Source: a halophilic archaeon SHRA6 (GTDB taxonomy: Archaea; Halobacteriota; Halobacteria; Halobacteriales; Haloferacaceae). Taken from it: a stretch of 64,000 nt of DNA. Shown here one piece after another: positions 36,464 through 46,138 of the stretch. A program made the position numbers and the translations under genes. Positions within the stretch are counted from its first letter, which is position 1. Each line of letters opens with the position of its first letter. The notes beneath the pieces were generated by a model. It did not search any database, had not been told where the DNA came from, and saw nothing but the letters and a program-made list of their open reading frames with translations. Location of the stretch: positions 631,275 to 695,274 of the forward strand of contig ML241294.1 of assembly GCA_005239175.1 (NCBI GenBank), read 5' to 3'.

Positions 36464-39400
36464 ATGATTACTGATGCTCTCAAGTACCCTATCACGGGTG
36501 ACGACTCTCTGAAAACTCTGATAATCGGATCATTTCTGATAGTCGGATCGGTGCTTGTTCTTCCTCTGTTCGTCTTGTTGGGCTTTTTTATTAGAACCGT
36601 AGGGAATGCTATCGACGGCGATGCACCGCCACAGTTTGAGCAGTATGGTAGTTTGTTTGTTGAGGGGGTGAAGCTCACTGCAATCCTGCTCACGTATCTA
36701 AGTGTCTTCTTGGCATTGGTTGTAGGTCTTGTCTCGTTGACCGGACCGACTAGTAATGCGGTAGTTCTTTTTGTCTTATTCTTGTTTTTCGGTTTTATTT
36801 ACGTCGTGATATCGGTTGTATTTCAGTTCTGTCGGCGACGGCAGATGCGCGACGCGTTTGCTGTACCCGCGATCCTCAGAACCGCGTTCAGCCTCCGCTA
36901 TCTTTTCCTCGTCCTGCTTTGGATGTTCGCAATTCTAATCCTCTTGACGATCGGTCAGGAACTTTTGACCGTGACGACCGTCGGCATTCTCGCTATCCCT
37001 GCACCATTAATGTACGCGTTTGTCGTGTACGCGAAGTTGATCTCTAGCCTATCTGGCCCAATAGAAACGGGGTCTGACGACAATCTCGATAACCTATCGA
37101 ACACAACAGAATCGAGGTCTGACGACAATCTCGATAACCTATCGAACACAACAGAATCGAGGTCTGACGACAATCAAATTACAGCTGAGAAAATCAAAAA
37201 TTACCGGCAGGAAACACTCCCAGCTGTAGGTAGTTACCGAGAGGAGGTGACAGGAGCATGGGAATTAGTAACCAACGTGTATCAGGGAACGAGTAATCAG
37301 CTTATTCAAAAACATTCCGTGGAGCTAAGTGAAACACAGCAGACTCCTGTGGAAATACCACCATCCGAGGCCGGCTATGACCAGTACCCAGCAACAGCCA
37401 AACCAATTGATCACTACGATTCTTTAGAAGCATACATAGACGATGCCGATGAGGCCATATCACTAGAAAATGACGCCCTAAATCTAATTGACTGGCTTTT
37501 ATCTAACCCGGTAGATGAATTTCTCTATGAAGAAGAGAAACAAAGGCTACTGAAGGCACAGGAACTATTCACTCACTCAGTTGAACAGGGTGAGGAACAG
37601 ATAGAGAACATACGAAACCACCGTCGAGACTCTCTACAAACTCTCAGTGGCCGCGCTGAAGCATGCAAGCGGGAACTTGAACAATTAGAAACACGTGCCG
37701 AGCCGTACCTGAGTCTGAACAAGTATCTGCGTGATGATGACCTGCTTGACGACGCCGAATTATTAGACGCGAAGATTTCGAATATCTCCACAAACCTACC
37801 AGCGGCGGAAATGGTCTCTCACCCTGTACTTGATCGACCCGAAAAACTGGGAGAGCGCACCGCTCAACTCATAGAGAAGCTCAAACAGTCACGGGGTAAA
37901 TACCGGGAGAGACAATCAAAAAATCTCACTAAGCGTGTCAAAGTCTGTAAACGGGAACTTGAGCAGTTAGAAGCGCGTGCTACACCCTACCGAGATCTGA
38001 ACGAGCCTCTGAGTGACAATGATCTGCTTGATGCTGCCGAGTCATTGGACGCCAAGCTATCCGATATCACAGAATTACTCTTGTCGGCCGAAATAACCTC
38101 TCATCCCGAAGCTGATCAATTGCAAGAGCTGACTGACCGTACCGCTCAACTCACTGAGAGCCTCAAACAGTCTCAAGTCAAGTATGCTGAAAGACAACTG
38201 AAATCTCTCAGTGGGCGTCTCTGGGCCTATGAAATAGAAATTGGACAATTAGAAGCGCGTGCTAAGCCGTACCTGAATCTGAGCAAGTATCCGTATGACG
38301 ACGATCTGCTTGCCACTGCCGAGATACTAAACGTCGAACTCTCGAATATTTCTATGACGATCTCGTCAGCAGAAGTGACATCTTATCCCGAGGCTGATCG
38401 ATTGCAAGATCTGAAACAGCGTGTTTGCCAACTTATAGAGAGTGTCAAACGCTCACGAGTCGAATATGCAGAGAGGCAACTGAATTTCCTGCAGTCGTCT
38501 ACCCAGAACGCAATCAACGAGATTCAGAGACAACTACAGCCAGCAAAAAAGAGAGGAGATCCAATCAAATCTCCGGATGCACTAATAAATAACATCGAGG
38601 AAATTCGAAACGATCTCAGCGAATTCCATGATGAGTCGTTTTTTATTTATCTCAGCAGCGAGCAACTCGACGAATTATCAACTCATAAAAAGGAATTAGA
38701 TGAGTCCGAAGAGTTCATCAAGGAAAAGACACGGTTCGATAAGCAGTTTAGGCAGTGTTGGCAGGTCTTCAATAAGTTACGCTCTGACGCTCAACCATAT
38801 CTCGATTATGACAAGTATTTAACTCAACCCACACATGATGACCTTGTCAACCGTATCAGGAGTATCAAAACAAAGCTAAAGTTCCTCAGTAAAAAAATTC
38901 AGTTCCGTATTTTAGCTCATAGCGACTCTGAGCGTTTCAGACAACTTCTAGATGATCTAAACAGTCTTCGATCCCACCTACAGGATTACAACACTGACTT
39001 CGTACGACGACAACGTCAGGAGTGTAGGTCATTCTTTACTGATATCGGGCCATCAAATATTGATCTTACTGCAGAACAAGAGCAAGCAGTTATTCGAAAC
39101 GGAATTTATAATCAAGTCATCGCGGCAGCAGGTACAGGTAAAACACTCGCACTCACGACACGTGTAGCATACCTAATTAATAAACAGGATATCAAACCCG
39201 AGCGGATACTGGTAGTTACCTACCTGAACGAAGCAACGGATGAAATGGAAACCCGCCTCGAAGATCATTTTGATATTACTGATGTTAAGATTAAGACGAT
39301 CCACGCCTTCGGACGAGAAATTATTCAGGAAACAAGAGACGGCTACGTCGAAAGTATTGAGTCTCATCAGACGTTGAATCTTATTGATCGGGAGATCCGA

Positions 39401-41074
39401 GAAGCACGTATACACCAGGATAAGGAGTTCTTAGACCACTATTACGAATTCCTCGTTCATTTTGATGATGTGTATTATGAAGAGGAAGATTTTGACACAA
39501 AAAGAGAGTATGTGAAGACGCGTGCTGAACAGGATTATACAACACTTCGGGGAGAAGAAGTCAGGTCGAGAGCGGAAAAATTAATTGCGGACTTTCTGTT
39601 CACTCACCAAGTTGACTACCGGTACGAAGAGATGGCTACATGGGCAGAAACTGCACCAGACAAAGGCGAGTACGATCCGGATTTTTACCTCCCAGAATAC
39701 GACATATACATCGAACACTGGGGAATCGATGAGTCAGGATTGGTCGCTCCTTGGTTTTCATGGTCGTCGTCTGAATACCATGATAAAATGGATTGGGCCC
39801 GAGGCGAATTTGAGGAGAGTGACCACACACTGATAGAAACGTATGAGTTTGAACACGAAGCTGGTCGATTGAAGCAGTCCTTGCGTCACCGCCTCTCAAT
39901 AAATGATGTAGAGATGACTCGGATGGATTTCAATGAGCTGACCGAGGCGGTATTTGAATATGAGCGACAAGACAAAAAAATAAGAGAGGAATTCCGTGAG
40001 TTTATCACGAACGCCAAACGATTCAACGTCACGCCGAACGAAATAAAGGCAAATCTCTCACCCAAAAATCCTCGACAATACCACTTCGGGCACTGTGGTA
40101 TTCATATGCTCCGGCAATATCGCCGATTTTTGGCGCAAAATGGGCTGATCGATTTCATCGACATGGTCCAAGACGCTGTCAAGATAATCCAAGATCACCC
40201 AGAGGAGTATAAAGACAGGTACGATCACGTCTTAGTAGACGAATTTCAGGACATCGGGAAAGGCACACTAGAATTGATTCAGGAGTTGACAGGGCCGGAT
40301 ACAGCGAAGTTGTTTGCTGTTGGTGACGACTGGCAAAGCATTTTCTCGTTCCGAGGCGCGGTAATCAAGTATTTCACCGAGTTTGAAGAGTACTTTGGTA
40401 CACCAGTTCGGACCGATCTCACAGCAAATTTCCGATCGCCATCTCGCATTGTTACGGCCGGAAATCAACTGATTCAGAATAATGACGGCCAGCTGAAAAA
40501 GCAGGTCAGGTCAACAGTCAACAGACAAACGACGCCGCGAGTACACAGGCTACAGGGTTACACGAACTACAAATACCTCCGCAGTGTCCGAGATTACACC
40601 TTGGATCTCGTTCAACAGTATTTAGCTCAAGGTGCGTCCCCCTCTGAGATTATGATTCTCTGCCGGTACGATGACGCTGCCCAGTATTTGTATGAAATCA
40701 GGCAAGGTCTTGAATCAGAGGACATTCCATATGTCGGAAGGTCTGGCCAGTATCGGGGTCCAACTGGCCAGGCTGACCATGGGGCTGCGGTCTATTCGCT
40801 CTACAAAGCCAAGGGCAGGGAAGCAAAGCACGTGATTCTGGTACATGCAGCGGAAGGCCGATATGGATTCCCGCGTATGAACGGGGAATCTGAATTAATA
40901 GACCCTGTGCAACCAATCGATATCGGTGGATTAGAGGAAGAACGTCGGGCATTCTACGTAGCGATAACACGCTCAAAACAGACACTCGACATTCTCACCC
41001 GAAACAATCAGGAATCACGGTTCATAGACGAGATTGCAGACTATACTAAAACCGTCGACGCAGAGAAGATATAA
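36464..41074 (+). CDS. Membrane-anchored SF1 helicase: DUF4013, coiled-coil repeats, helicase-IV-like core
   Basis: A 1536-residue fusion. Residues 1-205 are a DUF4013-type membrane domain beginning MITDALKYPITGDDSLKTLI, with about five transmembrane helices. A linker with a 15-residue repeat follows. About 230-870 is predominantly coiled coil, including three 94-residue repeats (394-487, 488-581, 582-675) opening LSGRAEACKRELEQLETRA and equivalents. The SF1 helicase starts near 870: Walker A AAGTGKT (888-894), KTIHAFGREII, Walker B DEFQDIGK (1259-1266), VGDDWQSIFSFRGAVIKYF, and ERRAFYVAITRSKQTLDIL at the end. Between them (about 1051-1088) is an insertion EYDPDFYLPEYDIYIEHWG like that of helicase IV, suggestive of a PD-(D/E)XK-derived module. 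The helicase would work tethered to the membrane. Confidence 0.82.
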   Translation: MITDALKYPITGDDSLKTLIIGSFLIVGSVLVLPLFVLLGFFIRTVGNAIDGDAPPQFEQYGSLFVEGVKLTAILLTYLSVFLALVVGLVSLTGPTSNAVVLFVLFLFFGFIYVVISVVFQFCRRRQMRDAFAVPAILRTAFSLRYLFLVLLWMFAILILLTIGQELLTVTTVGILAIPAPLMYAFVVYAKLISSLSGPIETGSDDNLDNLSNTTESRSDDNLDNLSNTTESRSDDNQITAEKIKNYRQETLPAVGSYREEVTGAWELVTNVYQGTSNQLIQKHSVELSETQQTPVEIPPSEAGYDQYPATAKPIDHYDSLEAYIDDADEAISLENDALNLIDWLLSNPVDEFLYEEEKQRLLKAQELFTHSVEQGEEQIENIRNHRRDSLQTLSGRAEACKRELEQLETRAEPYLSLNKYLRDDDLLDDAELLDAKISNISTNLPAAEMVSHPVLDRPEKLGERTAQLIEKLKQSRGKYRERQSKNLTKRVKVCKRELEQLEARATPYRDLNEPLSDNDLLDAAESLDAKLSDITELLLSAEITSHPEADQLQELTDRTAQLTESLKQSQVKYAERQLKSLSGRLWAYEIEIGQLEARAKPYLNLSKYPYDDDLLATAEILNVELSNISMTISSAEVTSYPEADRLQDLKQRVCQLIESVKRSRVEYAERQLNFLQSSTQNAINEIQRQLQPAKKRGDPIKSPDALINNIEEIRNDLSEFHDESFFIYLSSEQLDELSTHKKELDESEEFIKEKTRFDKQFRQCWQVFNKLRSDAQPYLDYDKYLTQPTHDDLVNRIRSIKTKLKFLSKKIQFRILAHSDSERFRQLLDDLNSLRSHLQDYNTDFVRRQRQECRSFFTDIGPSNIDLTAEQEQAVIRNGIYNQVIAAAGTGKTLALTTRVAYLINKQDIKPERILVVTYLNEATDEMETRLEDHFDITDVKIKTIHAFGREIIQETRDGYVESIESHQTLNLIDREIREARIHQDKEFLDHYYEFLVHFDDVYYEEEDFDTKREYVKTRAEQDYTTLRGEEVRSRAEKLIADFLFTHQVDYRYEEMATWAETAPDKGEYDPDFYLPEYDIYIEHWGIDESGLVAPWFSWSSSEYHDKMDWARGEFEESDHTLIETYEFEHEAGRLKQSLRHRLSINDVEMTRMDFNELTEAVFEYERQDKKIREEFREFITNAKRFNVTPNEIKANLSPKNPRQYHFGHCGIHMLRQYRRFLAQNGLIDFIDMVQDAVKIIQDHPEEYKDRYDHVLVDEFQDIGKGTLELIQELTGPDTAKLFAVGDDWQSIFSFRGAVIKYFTEFEEYFGTPVRTDLTANFRSPSRIVTAGNQLIQNNDGQLKKQVRSTVNRQTTPRVHRLQGYTNYKYLRSVRDYTLDLVQQYLAQGASPSEIMILCRYDDAAQYLYEIRQGLESEDIPYVGRSGQYRGPTGQADHGAAVYSLYKAKGREAKHVILVHAAEGRYGFPRMNGESELIDPVQPIDIGGLEEERRAFYVAITRSKQTLDILTRNNQESRFIDEIADYTKTVDAEKI
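37073..37174. repeat. 45-bp tandem repeat inside the membrane helicase gene
   Basis: Two perfect 45-bp units (37073-37117, 37118-37162) and 12 bp of a third, encoding SDDNLDNLSNTTESR twice plus SDDN. The repeat is in frame and lies in the linker between membrane domain and coiled coil. The perfect identity shows it is recent; copy-number variation would lengthen or shorten the tether. Confidence 0.95.
37643..38488. repeat. Three 94-residue coiled-coil repeats
   Basis: Units of 282 bp start at 37643, 37925 and 38207. Each encodes a RELEQLEARAxPY-like helix, a DDDLLDxAExLDAKLS segment and a TSHPEADRLQxLxxRTAQL segment ending in KYAERQ. The units have diverged more than the 45-bp repeat. They form a rod-like spacer before the helicase. 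Confidence 0.85.
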
Positions 41075-41362
41075 CCACTTGATGAAGTTGGCGAGTCCAT
41101 ATCCGTTCAAGCAGAAGTAACCAAACTTCATAATCCAAGTCGCAAACAGCATCAGTTGGGATACATAACGGACCAATACGGTGGATCCGCGCGGTTTGTC
41201 TCTTGGGAATCTACCGACCCTCCAACGCTTGTTGAACATGAATGGTACCGCCTATCCGGTGTTCGCGTCGAAGAATACAACGAAAATAACGGGCTGGTGC
41301 TAACACCACAAAGTTCAGTGAAACACCTTCCAAACGGTCCAAGCGGTTCGTCTCTCAACTAA
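41075..41362 (+). pseudogene. Truncated OB-fold (RPA-like) gene fragment
   Basis: An open frame of 95 codons directly after the helicase stop, ending at 41362, with no ATG or GTG at its head (a TTG at 41156 is the only start-like codon). It reads LDEVGESISVQAEVTKLHNP, then GYITDQYGGSARFVSWESTD and VEHEWYRLSGVRVEEYNENN, the typical strands of an RPA-type OB fold. It looks like the internal part of an RPA-like protein left after deletion. Confidence 0.65.
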
Positions 41363-41498
41363 GACTGACTGAAGGCGATATGATTTACCAGAGTAAACGT
41401 GAGCTAAAATGCAGTCTCGACTGAGTCGCTCTCCGTAGCCGGTGAGGTTCAGTCAGTTTCACCCTTATATTTTTGAATGATCATATATATTACAAAAT

Positions 41499-43463
41499 AT
41501 GCAAACCGATCTTGATCCGCAGTGGACCACACCACCTGCAAGCGGTCGAATCATCAATCCTACTGGTGCGGTAACTGTCCGAGATCGGAGTTTTAATCGG
41601 CTTATTTACCCTGTCTTGAGTAACGCAATAACGCATCGACTCCGCTACGCATCATTTTGGTGCTGGGTCATTGCCAACACAGACGGCCTGTCTACGGCAG
41701 AACAGAGTAAATACGAGAAGATTCTGCTGTTTGCCAGTAAGTACCACCAGTGTGAGGAGCATGATGGACTTGGAGAGCGTGGTCTCGTTGGCGCGGGAAG
41801 AGCTGTGGAGGCACTCCCAGAAGAGCATCCACGATCTGATGCTGAAGACGTTACTGTTGAAGAATTCTACACCCCAAGCGTCGATCCGATACCGCTCTCG
41901 TCTGCGTATACCCAACTAACGAATACAAACGGCAGCGGCTTTGAGAACTATTATCGAAGTTGGCTCATACGTCTCTTTCTCATACAAGACAGTACGACCG
42001 TAACGTCAATTGGGGCCAGACTGGCAAATGCCTATGCGGAAGCTCATAGCGTCTCCTGGGACAGATTTGAACAGGCAGTGGAGAACAACGCAGCGCCACA
42101 AGACCTGATTCAGGACTTTGCCGGGAATGGGTGTATCTGTTCGCTATCGGACCCCGAACGAGAAATTTGTCATCGAGTCTGGCTTGGGTTGATTAATCGA
42201 GAATCCACGTATGATGATCTGGGCCTTTCTACGGCCCCACAAGAGCACCTAATGGTGACAACAGTTGAGCCGTTTTTAGCCCGGCGAAATGCCGGAGACG
42301 GATCAACACCACAGATCGGTGCGGAATTTTTGCAACGTGATGATACAGATTCCGATCCCGAAACGAGTCTAGAGCGGTACGTCGAATATGGACTTGATGT
42401 GCACATGCGTGCGTCACAATTGCTGTTTTTGCATAGTGCACACGTCGCACCTCTCGATACGCGAGTTGCCGATTCGTCGGACCATCCACTCACCGAGATT
42501 CAGACGCTTTGGCGATTCCATATCCAATCAGAGCAATTCGCGTGGACTGTAGAATCGCTGTTGGGGATGTTCCTTGATACCCTCCGAGCGTTCGAGCCGT
42601 GTCGCGTTGACGAAGTTCTAACCCAAATGACCGCGGACCCAGCGTTCACACAGGCAGTGGAAGACGCCCTTGGTGGTATCGAGACCGTCTGGGTAGATGG
42701 GTCTGCGAACACGTTTGATGAAGCCCAACTCGGTATCCTCTACGGGACGAACACGACCAGCGAAACAACAGTCGAATCTACCGACGAGACGCAGGACCCA
42801 CCCAGCTCATGGAGTGATCTCGTCACCGCAGTCACTGGCCGCGCCGAAACTGACGATCCGTTCGATCGAAACGCCTTATCAGAGTGGCAGTTGCAGCGCA
42901 AAATTGCGGCGGTACGATCGGATACTAGCCGCTCGCCAGTTGAGCGAACTGCAAGCGCCTGCGGGTATGCGGCAGTCTTGCTGGCTCGGTTCCAAAGCCG
43001 GTACGAGGAGTACTACACTCGGGATGCTCTGAGTGGGTACCGGCAGTGGTTCGCTGAAACCGTACAGTACTCACAGGTGCCACCGAATATTCAGATGCTC
43101 TGGTATCCGGACGAATACTTCTCTATCGACCAATCGGCCCCAATCAGCGCAGGGATGAGAATCTTGATCCAAGAGTGTATGCTCAGGCCCTACCTCGATC
43201 GGCTCTACGACCGAATGGAGTCCGGAAAGATACCGCAGCACTTCACCGTTGATGGGACTCGTAATCTCCGGTTCGAGCGATCGTACCCGTCTGCCGACCG
43301 GTCATTCTACCCGAACCCCGCCCTGTCGAGACTGAAATGGCAACGCAACTGGGACACACTATTTGAATTGGACTTCGTGTCCTCACATCGCCCCAGAGAC
43401 TTCCACGTAACCACAACTGGCGAACAGTTACTGTCACATGTCTTGGGAGGTGCCATGCCATGA
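41499..43463 (+). CDS. Unknown 654-aa protein coupled to PLD nuclease
   Basis: No family is assigned. The N-terminus contains TGAVTVRDRSFNRLIYPVLS and HRLRYASFWCWVIANTDGLS, a conserved-looking helical segment; the middle carries CICSLSDPEREICHRVW, and near the end are YRQWFAETVQYSQVPPNIQM and GMRILIQECMLRPYLDRLYD. The protein is soluble and acidic. Its stop overlaps the next gene's start (ATGA, 43460-43463), so it is translationally coupled to the phospholipase-D-like nuclease and probably forms a complex with it. An AT-rich promoter (atcatatatattacaaaat) precedes the ATG at 41499. Confidence 0.8.
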   Translation: MQTDLDPQWTTPPASGRIINPTGAVTVRDRSFNRLIYPVLSNAITHRLRYASFWCWVIANTDGLSTAEQSKYEKILLFASKYHQCEEHDGLGERGLVGAGRAVEALPEEHPRSDAEDVTVEEFYTPSVDPIPLSSAYTQLTNTNGSGFENYYRSWLIRLFLIQDSTTVTSIGARLANAYAEAHSVSWDRFEQAVENNAAPQDLIQDFAGNGCICSLSDPEREICHRVWLGLINRESTYDDLGLSTAPQEHLMVTTVEPFLARRNAGDGSTPQIGAEFLQRDDTDSDPETSLERYVEYGLDVHMRASQLLFLHSAHVAPLDTRVADSSDHPLTEIQTLWRFHIQSEQFAWTVESLLGMFLDTLRAFEPCRVDEVLTQMTADPAFTQAVEDALGGIETVWVDGSANTFDEAQLGILYGTNTTSETTVESTDETQDPPSSWSDLVTAVTGRAETDDPFDRNALSEWQLQRKIAAVRSDTSRSPVERTASACGYAAVLLARFQSRYEEYYTRDALSGYRQWFAETVQYSQVPPNIQMLWYPDEYFSIDQSAPISAGMRILIQECMLRPYLDRLYDRMESGKIPQHFTVDGTRNLRFERSYPSADRSFYPNPALSRLKWQRNWDTLFELDFVSSHRPRDFHVTTTGEQLLSHVLGGAMP

Positions 43464-45970
43464 AGCTGCTCCGTGAACTCGATGCAGAAGATCGCTCCGT
43501 GACGGGAACTATCGCTACCACATACACGTTCGGGGCGCGATTCTTCGAATCACAGCTGCTTGATGCGTTCGCCGATCGTCACAACAGTCGGAATACGATT
43601 GTTGTAATTGACGCAGATACTTACGAAGACACGCTGAATCCCGAAACCGACGCTACTGAATTCCATCAGACGGCATACCCAAAGGCAGCAGGCAGCCGAT
43701 ACTATCTCGCGCCGGCCGACAGTGGGAATGCCACGTTCCATCCAAAAGTCGTGTTCCAAGCCGGTGAAAAGCGCGCGAATGCGGTGATCGGCAGCGCAAA
43801 TCTAACGCAGCAGGGCTACACGAGCAATCGAGAGATTGTGACTTCGGTTGCTACCGAAGCTGAAACCACAGACACCGAAGCAGCAGCCCTCCTCAATGAC
43901 TGCCGATCGTATCTACAGCAGTTGGCCGATCATCCTGCCACAGCAACGTGGAGTAGAATCACAACAAACCGATACCAGCGCATTCTCGACGATAGTAGTT
44001 GGCTCGAAGACGCTACCCCTCCGACGCATCGTGAAACGCAGCTCTTGCATAATCTCGACAGGCCACTTCTCACGCAACTCAGAGACAGTATCGACGCACA
44101 CGGAGAACAGATACAGTCTGTCGATATTATCACGCCATTCTATGGAACCGGATTGGCAGTTCCGAGAACGTTCACTGACGACGGGATCGAGACGACACTC
44201 TATCTCCAAGATACGGACACACAAATCGAGCTTGATGAGCTGTCTACCTGGTTAGAAGAGCCAAATGCGCAGGCAGTACGCTTAGACGCCGATCGATACG
44301 TCCACGGCAAACTACTGCTGATCACAACAGATGCCGCAACGTACTGTTTCAGTGGAAGCGCCAACGGATCGTACTCTGCTCTCTTACAGACAGCCGGCTC
44401 ACCGCAGCGCTCTGGTGGAAATCACGAGGCCGGGGTCCTGAGTCGGACACCCTCTGACACACACTTTACGTACCTCCTCACCAGCGAGCACGTACAGGCA
44501 TCCGACCCGATTGATGCGGAAACGTTCACGCCCGGTGTGTTAACCGAATTTGAGGATCGAGCCGATACTGCTGACTCTCGTGATAAGCCGACTATCTGGC
44601 CGCCCATTGTCACCGTTCATCAGCGCGCCCACGGCGGTCCACGGGTGACTGTCAGCGTGAAGATCGACGCAAATGAGATTGATCTCCAACGCACATCGAT
44701 CACCCTCGAACTATCGCAGCTAAGCACCGAAGAGCACACAACGTTGTCTTTTCATCCAACCGATCGAATACGTCGAAAGCTGACGACTGAGACCGAGACT
44801 GAGACAGACGACGACCACGACTCGTACAACCGACACCGATACTCCAAGACGGTCCACAATCCGGCGGTTCAGACGTTGGTAAAGCGGGGTTGTCGTGCCC
44901 GAGTCTGTGTCGATACCACAGATGACGATCAGATACACTCAGGGTATCGGTGGGTCGAAACCACGCCACCAGATGACAGCGCGGCGGGTGGTGACGCCGG
45001 GTCTAGAGCTGGGACCGATACACTGCCACAGACCATGACCGACCTGTTCTTGCTCGATGATATCGATCAACGAGAGAACATCCTTGCGTCAATCAACGGC
45101 ATGATCGGCGATATGCGAAATGCCCCTGACGATGTGACTACTACGCAACCGGATCCACCGGGAAACCAAGCCCAAGATGGGATCCGTGTACGAGCATGGG
45201 ACTCTGCCTCGCGGAGTTCGAATCGCAGCAGTGCCATCTCGACATGCTATGATGAGTGGTTAGAAGATATGACTAAATTATCTAAGGTGCGAGCGAATCC
45301 CGATACCGCATTCGACGCCGTCGCCGCACGTGTCCGAGCGATCAATCAGTGCAACATCCAACTTATCGCACTCAGGAAGTCTGGGATCGGTGATAATCTC
45401 CCGTCCGACCTCCCTACAAAAACCACGAATCGATTGTATACCGCGACTGAGTATGGTGAGTTAGCGAGCAGGCTTCATTGGTTTCTCACAAATGGCACAA
45501 GTGTTGTTGAGGAAACGACTACCGAATCGAGCACGTCAACGGACACAGTCTACACTTGGTGTCAGGAAGATATCCTTCCACAGATTATCGTTGGCGCACT
45601 CATCGGTGAGTACCAACTTGCGTCCTCAACCGAGGAATACTCGCGGTATTTCAGCAGATCATTCGAACGCTTGGCACTCGACTGCTTCCCAACCACGTCA
45701 TCATTCGCACACTGGGCAACTACAGACACACTCGATATCACGCTCGGAGCGGTACGTGACACGATCTCGCCGATCGTTGACCAACTCGATCGATATGAGT
45801 ATGCCACATATCTCCCATTTGAGTTCCGCGACACGACCAAAGTAGATGATGCCACACTACGGTTCCTCGGCCGGACGCTCGCAGAGGCCAACGAGATAGC
45901 AACCTACGAAACGATCGGCGATCACCATTACAAATTGCTCCAATACGCAGGGGGTGCCACATCCCGCTAA
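43460..45970 (+). CDS. Phospholipase-D-like nuclease
   Basis: An 836-residue protein with two PLD half-sites in its first 310 residues: FHPKVVFQAGEKRANAVIGS followed by ANLTQQG (His94, Lys96) and YVHGKLLLITTDAATYCFSG followed by SANGSYSAL (His282, Lys284). The HxK...GSAN pattern is that of PLD-type nucleases such as those in restriction and DISARM-like systems. The C-terminal 500 residues are mostly helical and unassigned, with a low-complexity acidic stretch near 455. Coupled to the upstream 654-aa gene by a 4-bp overlap. Cleavage of nucleic acid is likely; lipid hydrolysis is less likely for a soluble acidic protein in this context. Confidence 0.85.
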   Translation: MKLLRELDAEDRSVTGTIATTYTFGARFFESQLLDAFADRHNSRNTIVVIDADTYEDTLNPETDATEFHQTAYPKAAGSRYYLAPADSGNATFHPKVVFQAGEKRANAVIGSANLTQQGYTSNREIVTSVATEAETTDTEAAALLNDCRSYLQQLADHPATATWSRITTNRYQRILDDSSWLEDATPPTHRETQLLHNLDRPLLTQLRDSIDAHGEQIQSVDIITPFYGTGLAVPRTFTDDGIETTLYLQDTDTQIELDELSTWLEEPNAQAVRLDADRYVHGKLLLITTDAATYCFSGSANGSYSALLQTAGSPQRSGGNHEAGVLSRTPSDTHFTYLLTSEHVQASDPIDAETFTPGVLTEFEDRADTADSRDKPTIWPPIVTVHQRAHGGPRVTVSVKIDANEIDLQRTSITLELSQLSTEEHTTLSFHPTDRIRRKLTTETETETDDDHDSYNRHRYSKTVHNPAVQTLVKRGCRARVCVDTTDDDQIHSGYRWVETTPPDDSAAGGDAGSRAGTDTLPQTMTDLFLLDDIDQRENILASINGMIGDMRNAPDDVTTTQPDPPGNQAQDGIRVRAWDSASRSSNRSSAISTCYDEWLEDMTKLSKVRANPDTAFDAVAARVRAINQCNIQLIALRKSGIGDNLPSDLPTKTTNRLYTATEYGELASRLHWFLTNGTSVVEETTTESSTSTDTVYTWCQEDILPQIIVGALIGEYQLASSTEEYSRYFSRSFERLALDCFPTTSSFAHWATTDTLDITLGAVRDTISPIVDQLDRYEYATYLPFEFRDTTKVDDATLRFLGRTLAEANEIATYETIGDHHYKLLQYAGGATSR

Positions 45971-46095
45971 TCAACAGAGCGAATTCCTGAGCTCCCGCTC
46001 ATTTCATTTGTATATGAAAAAATCAGCCGCGACCGTCTGTCTCCTGTACGATGAGCCGTTCAGATTCAATTTCGATTTTTAAACGGTAACAAGCA

Positions 46096-46128
46096 GAATT
46101 CCACGGGTCACCCGACCCGTGGTAATTC
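46096..46128. other. Long inverted repeat (hairpin)
   Basis: GAATT-CCACGGGT, a 6-base loop (cacccg), then ACCCGTGG-T-AATTC: a 13-bp stem with one bulged base. It lies 125 bp after the PLD gene and next to a tRNA-like remnant. It lacks the T-run of an intrinsic terminator, so an attachment, resolution or RNA-structure role should be considered. Confidence 0.7.
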
Positions 46129-46138
46129 ACGTATTTGA

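Noticed and set aside
28201-45970. Known DISARM, BREX or Zorya system
   Set aside because: PLD and helicase genes are present, but no DUF1998 protein, methyltransferase, PglZ or Zor motor proteins were recognised.
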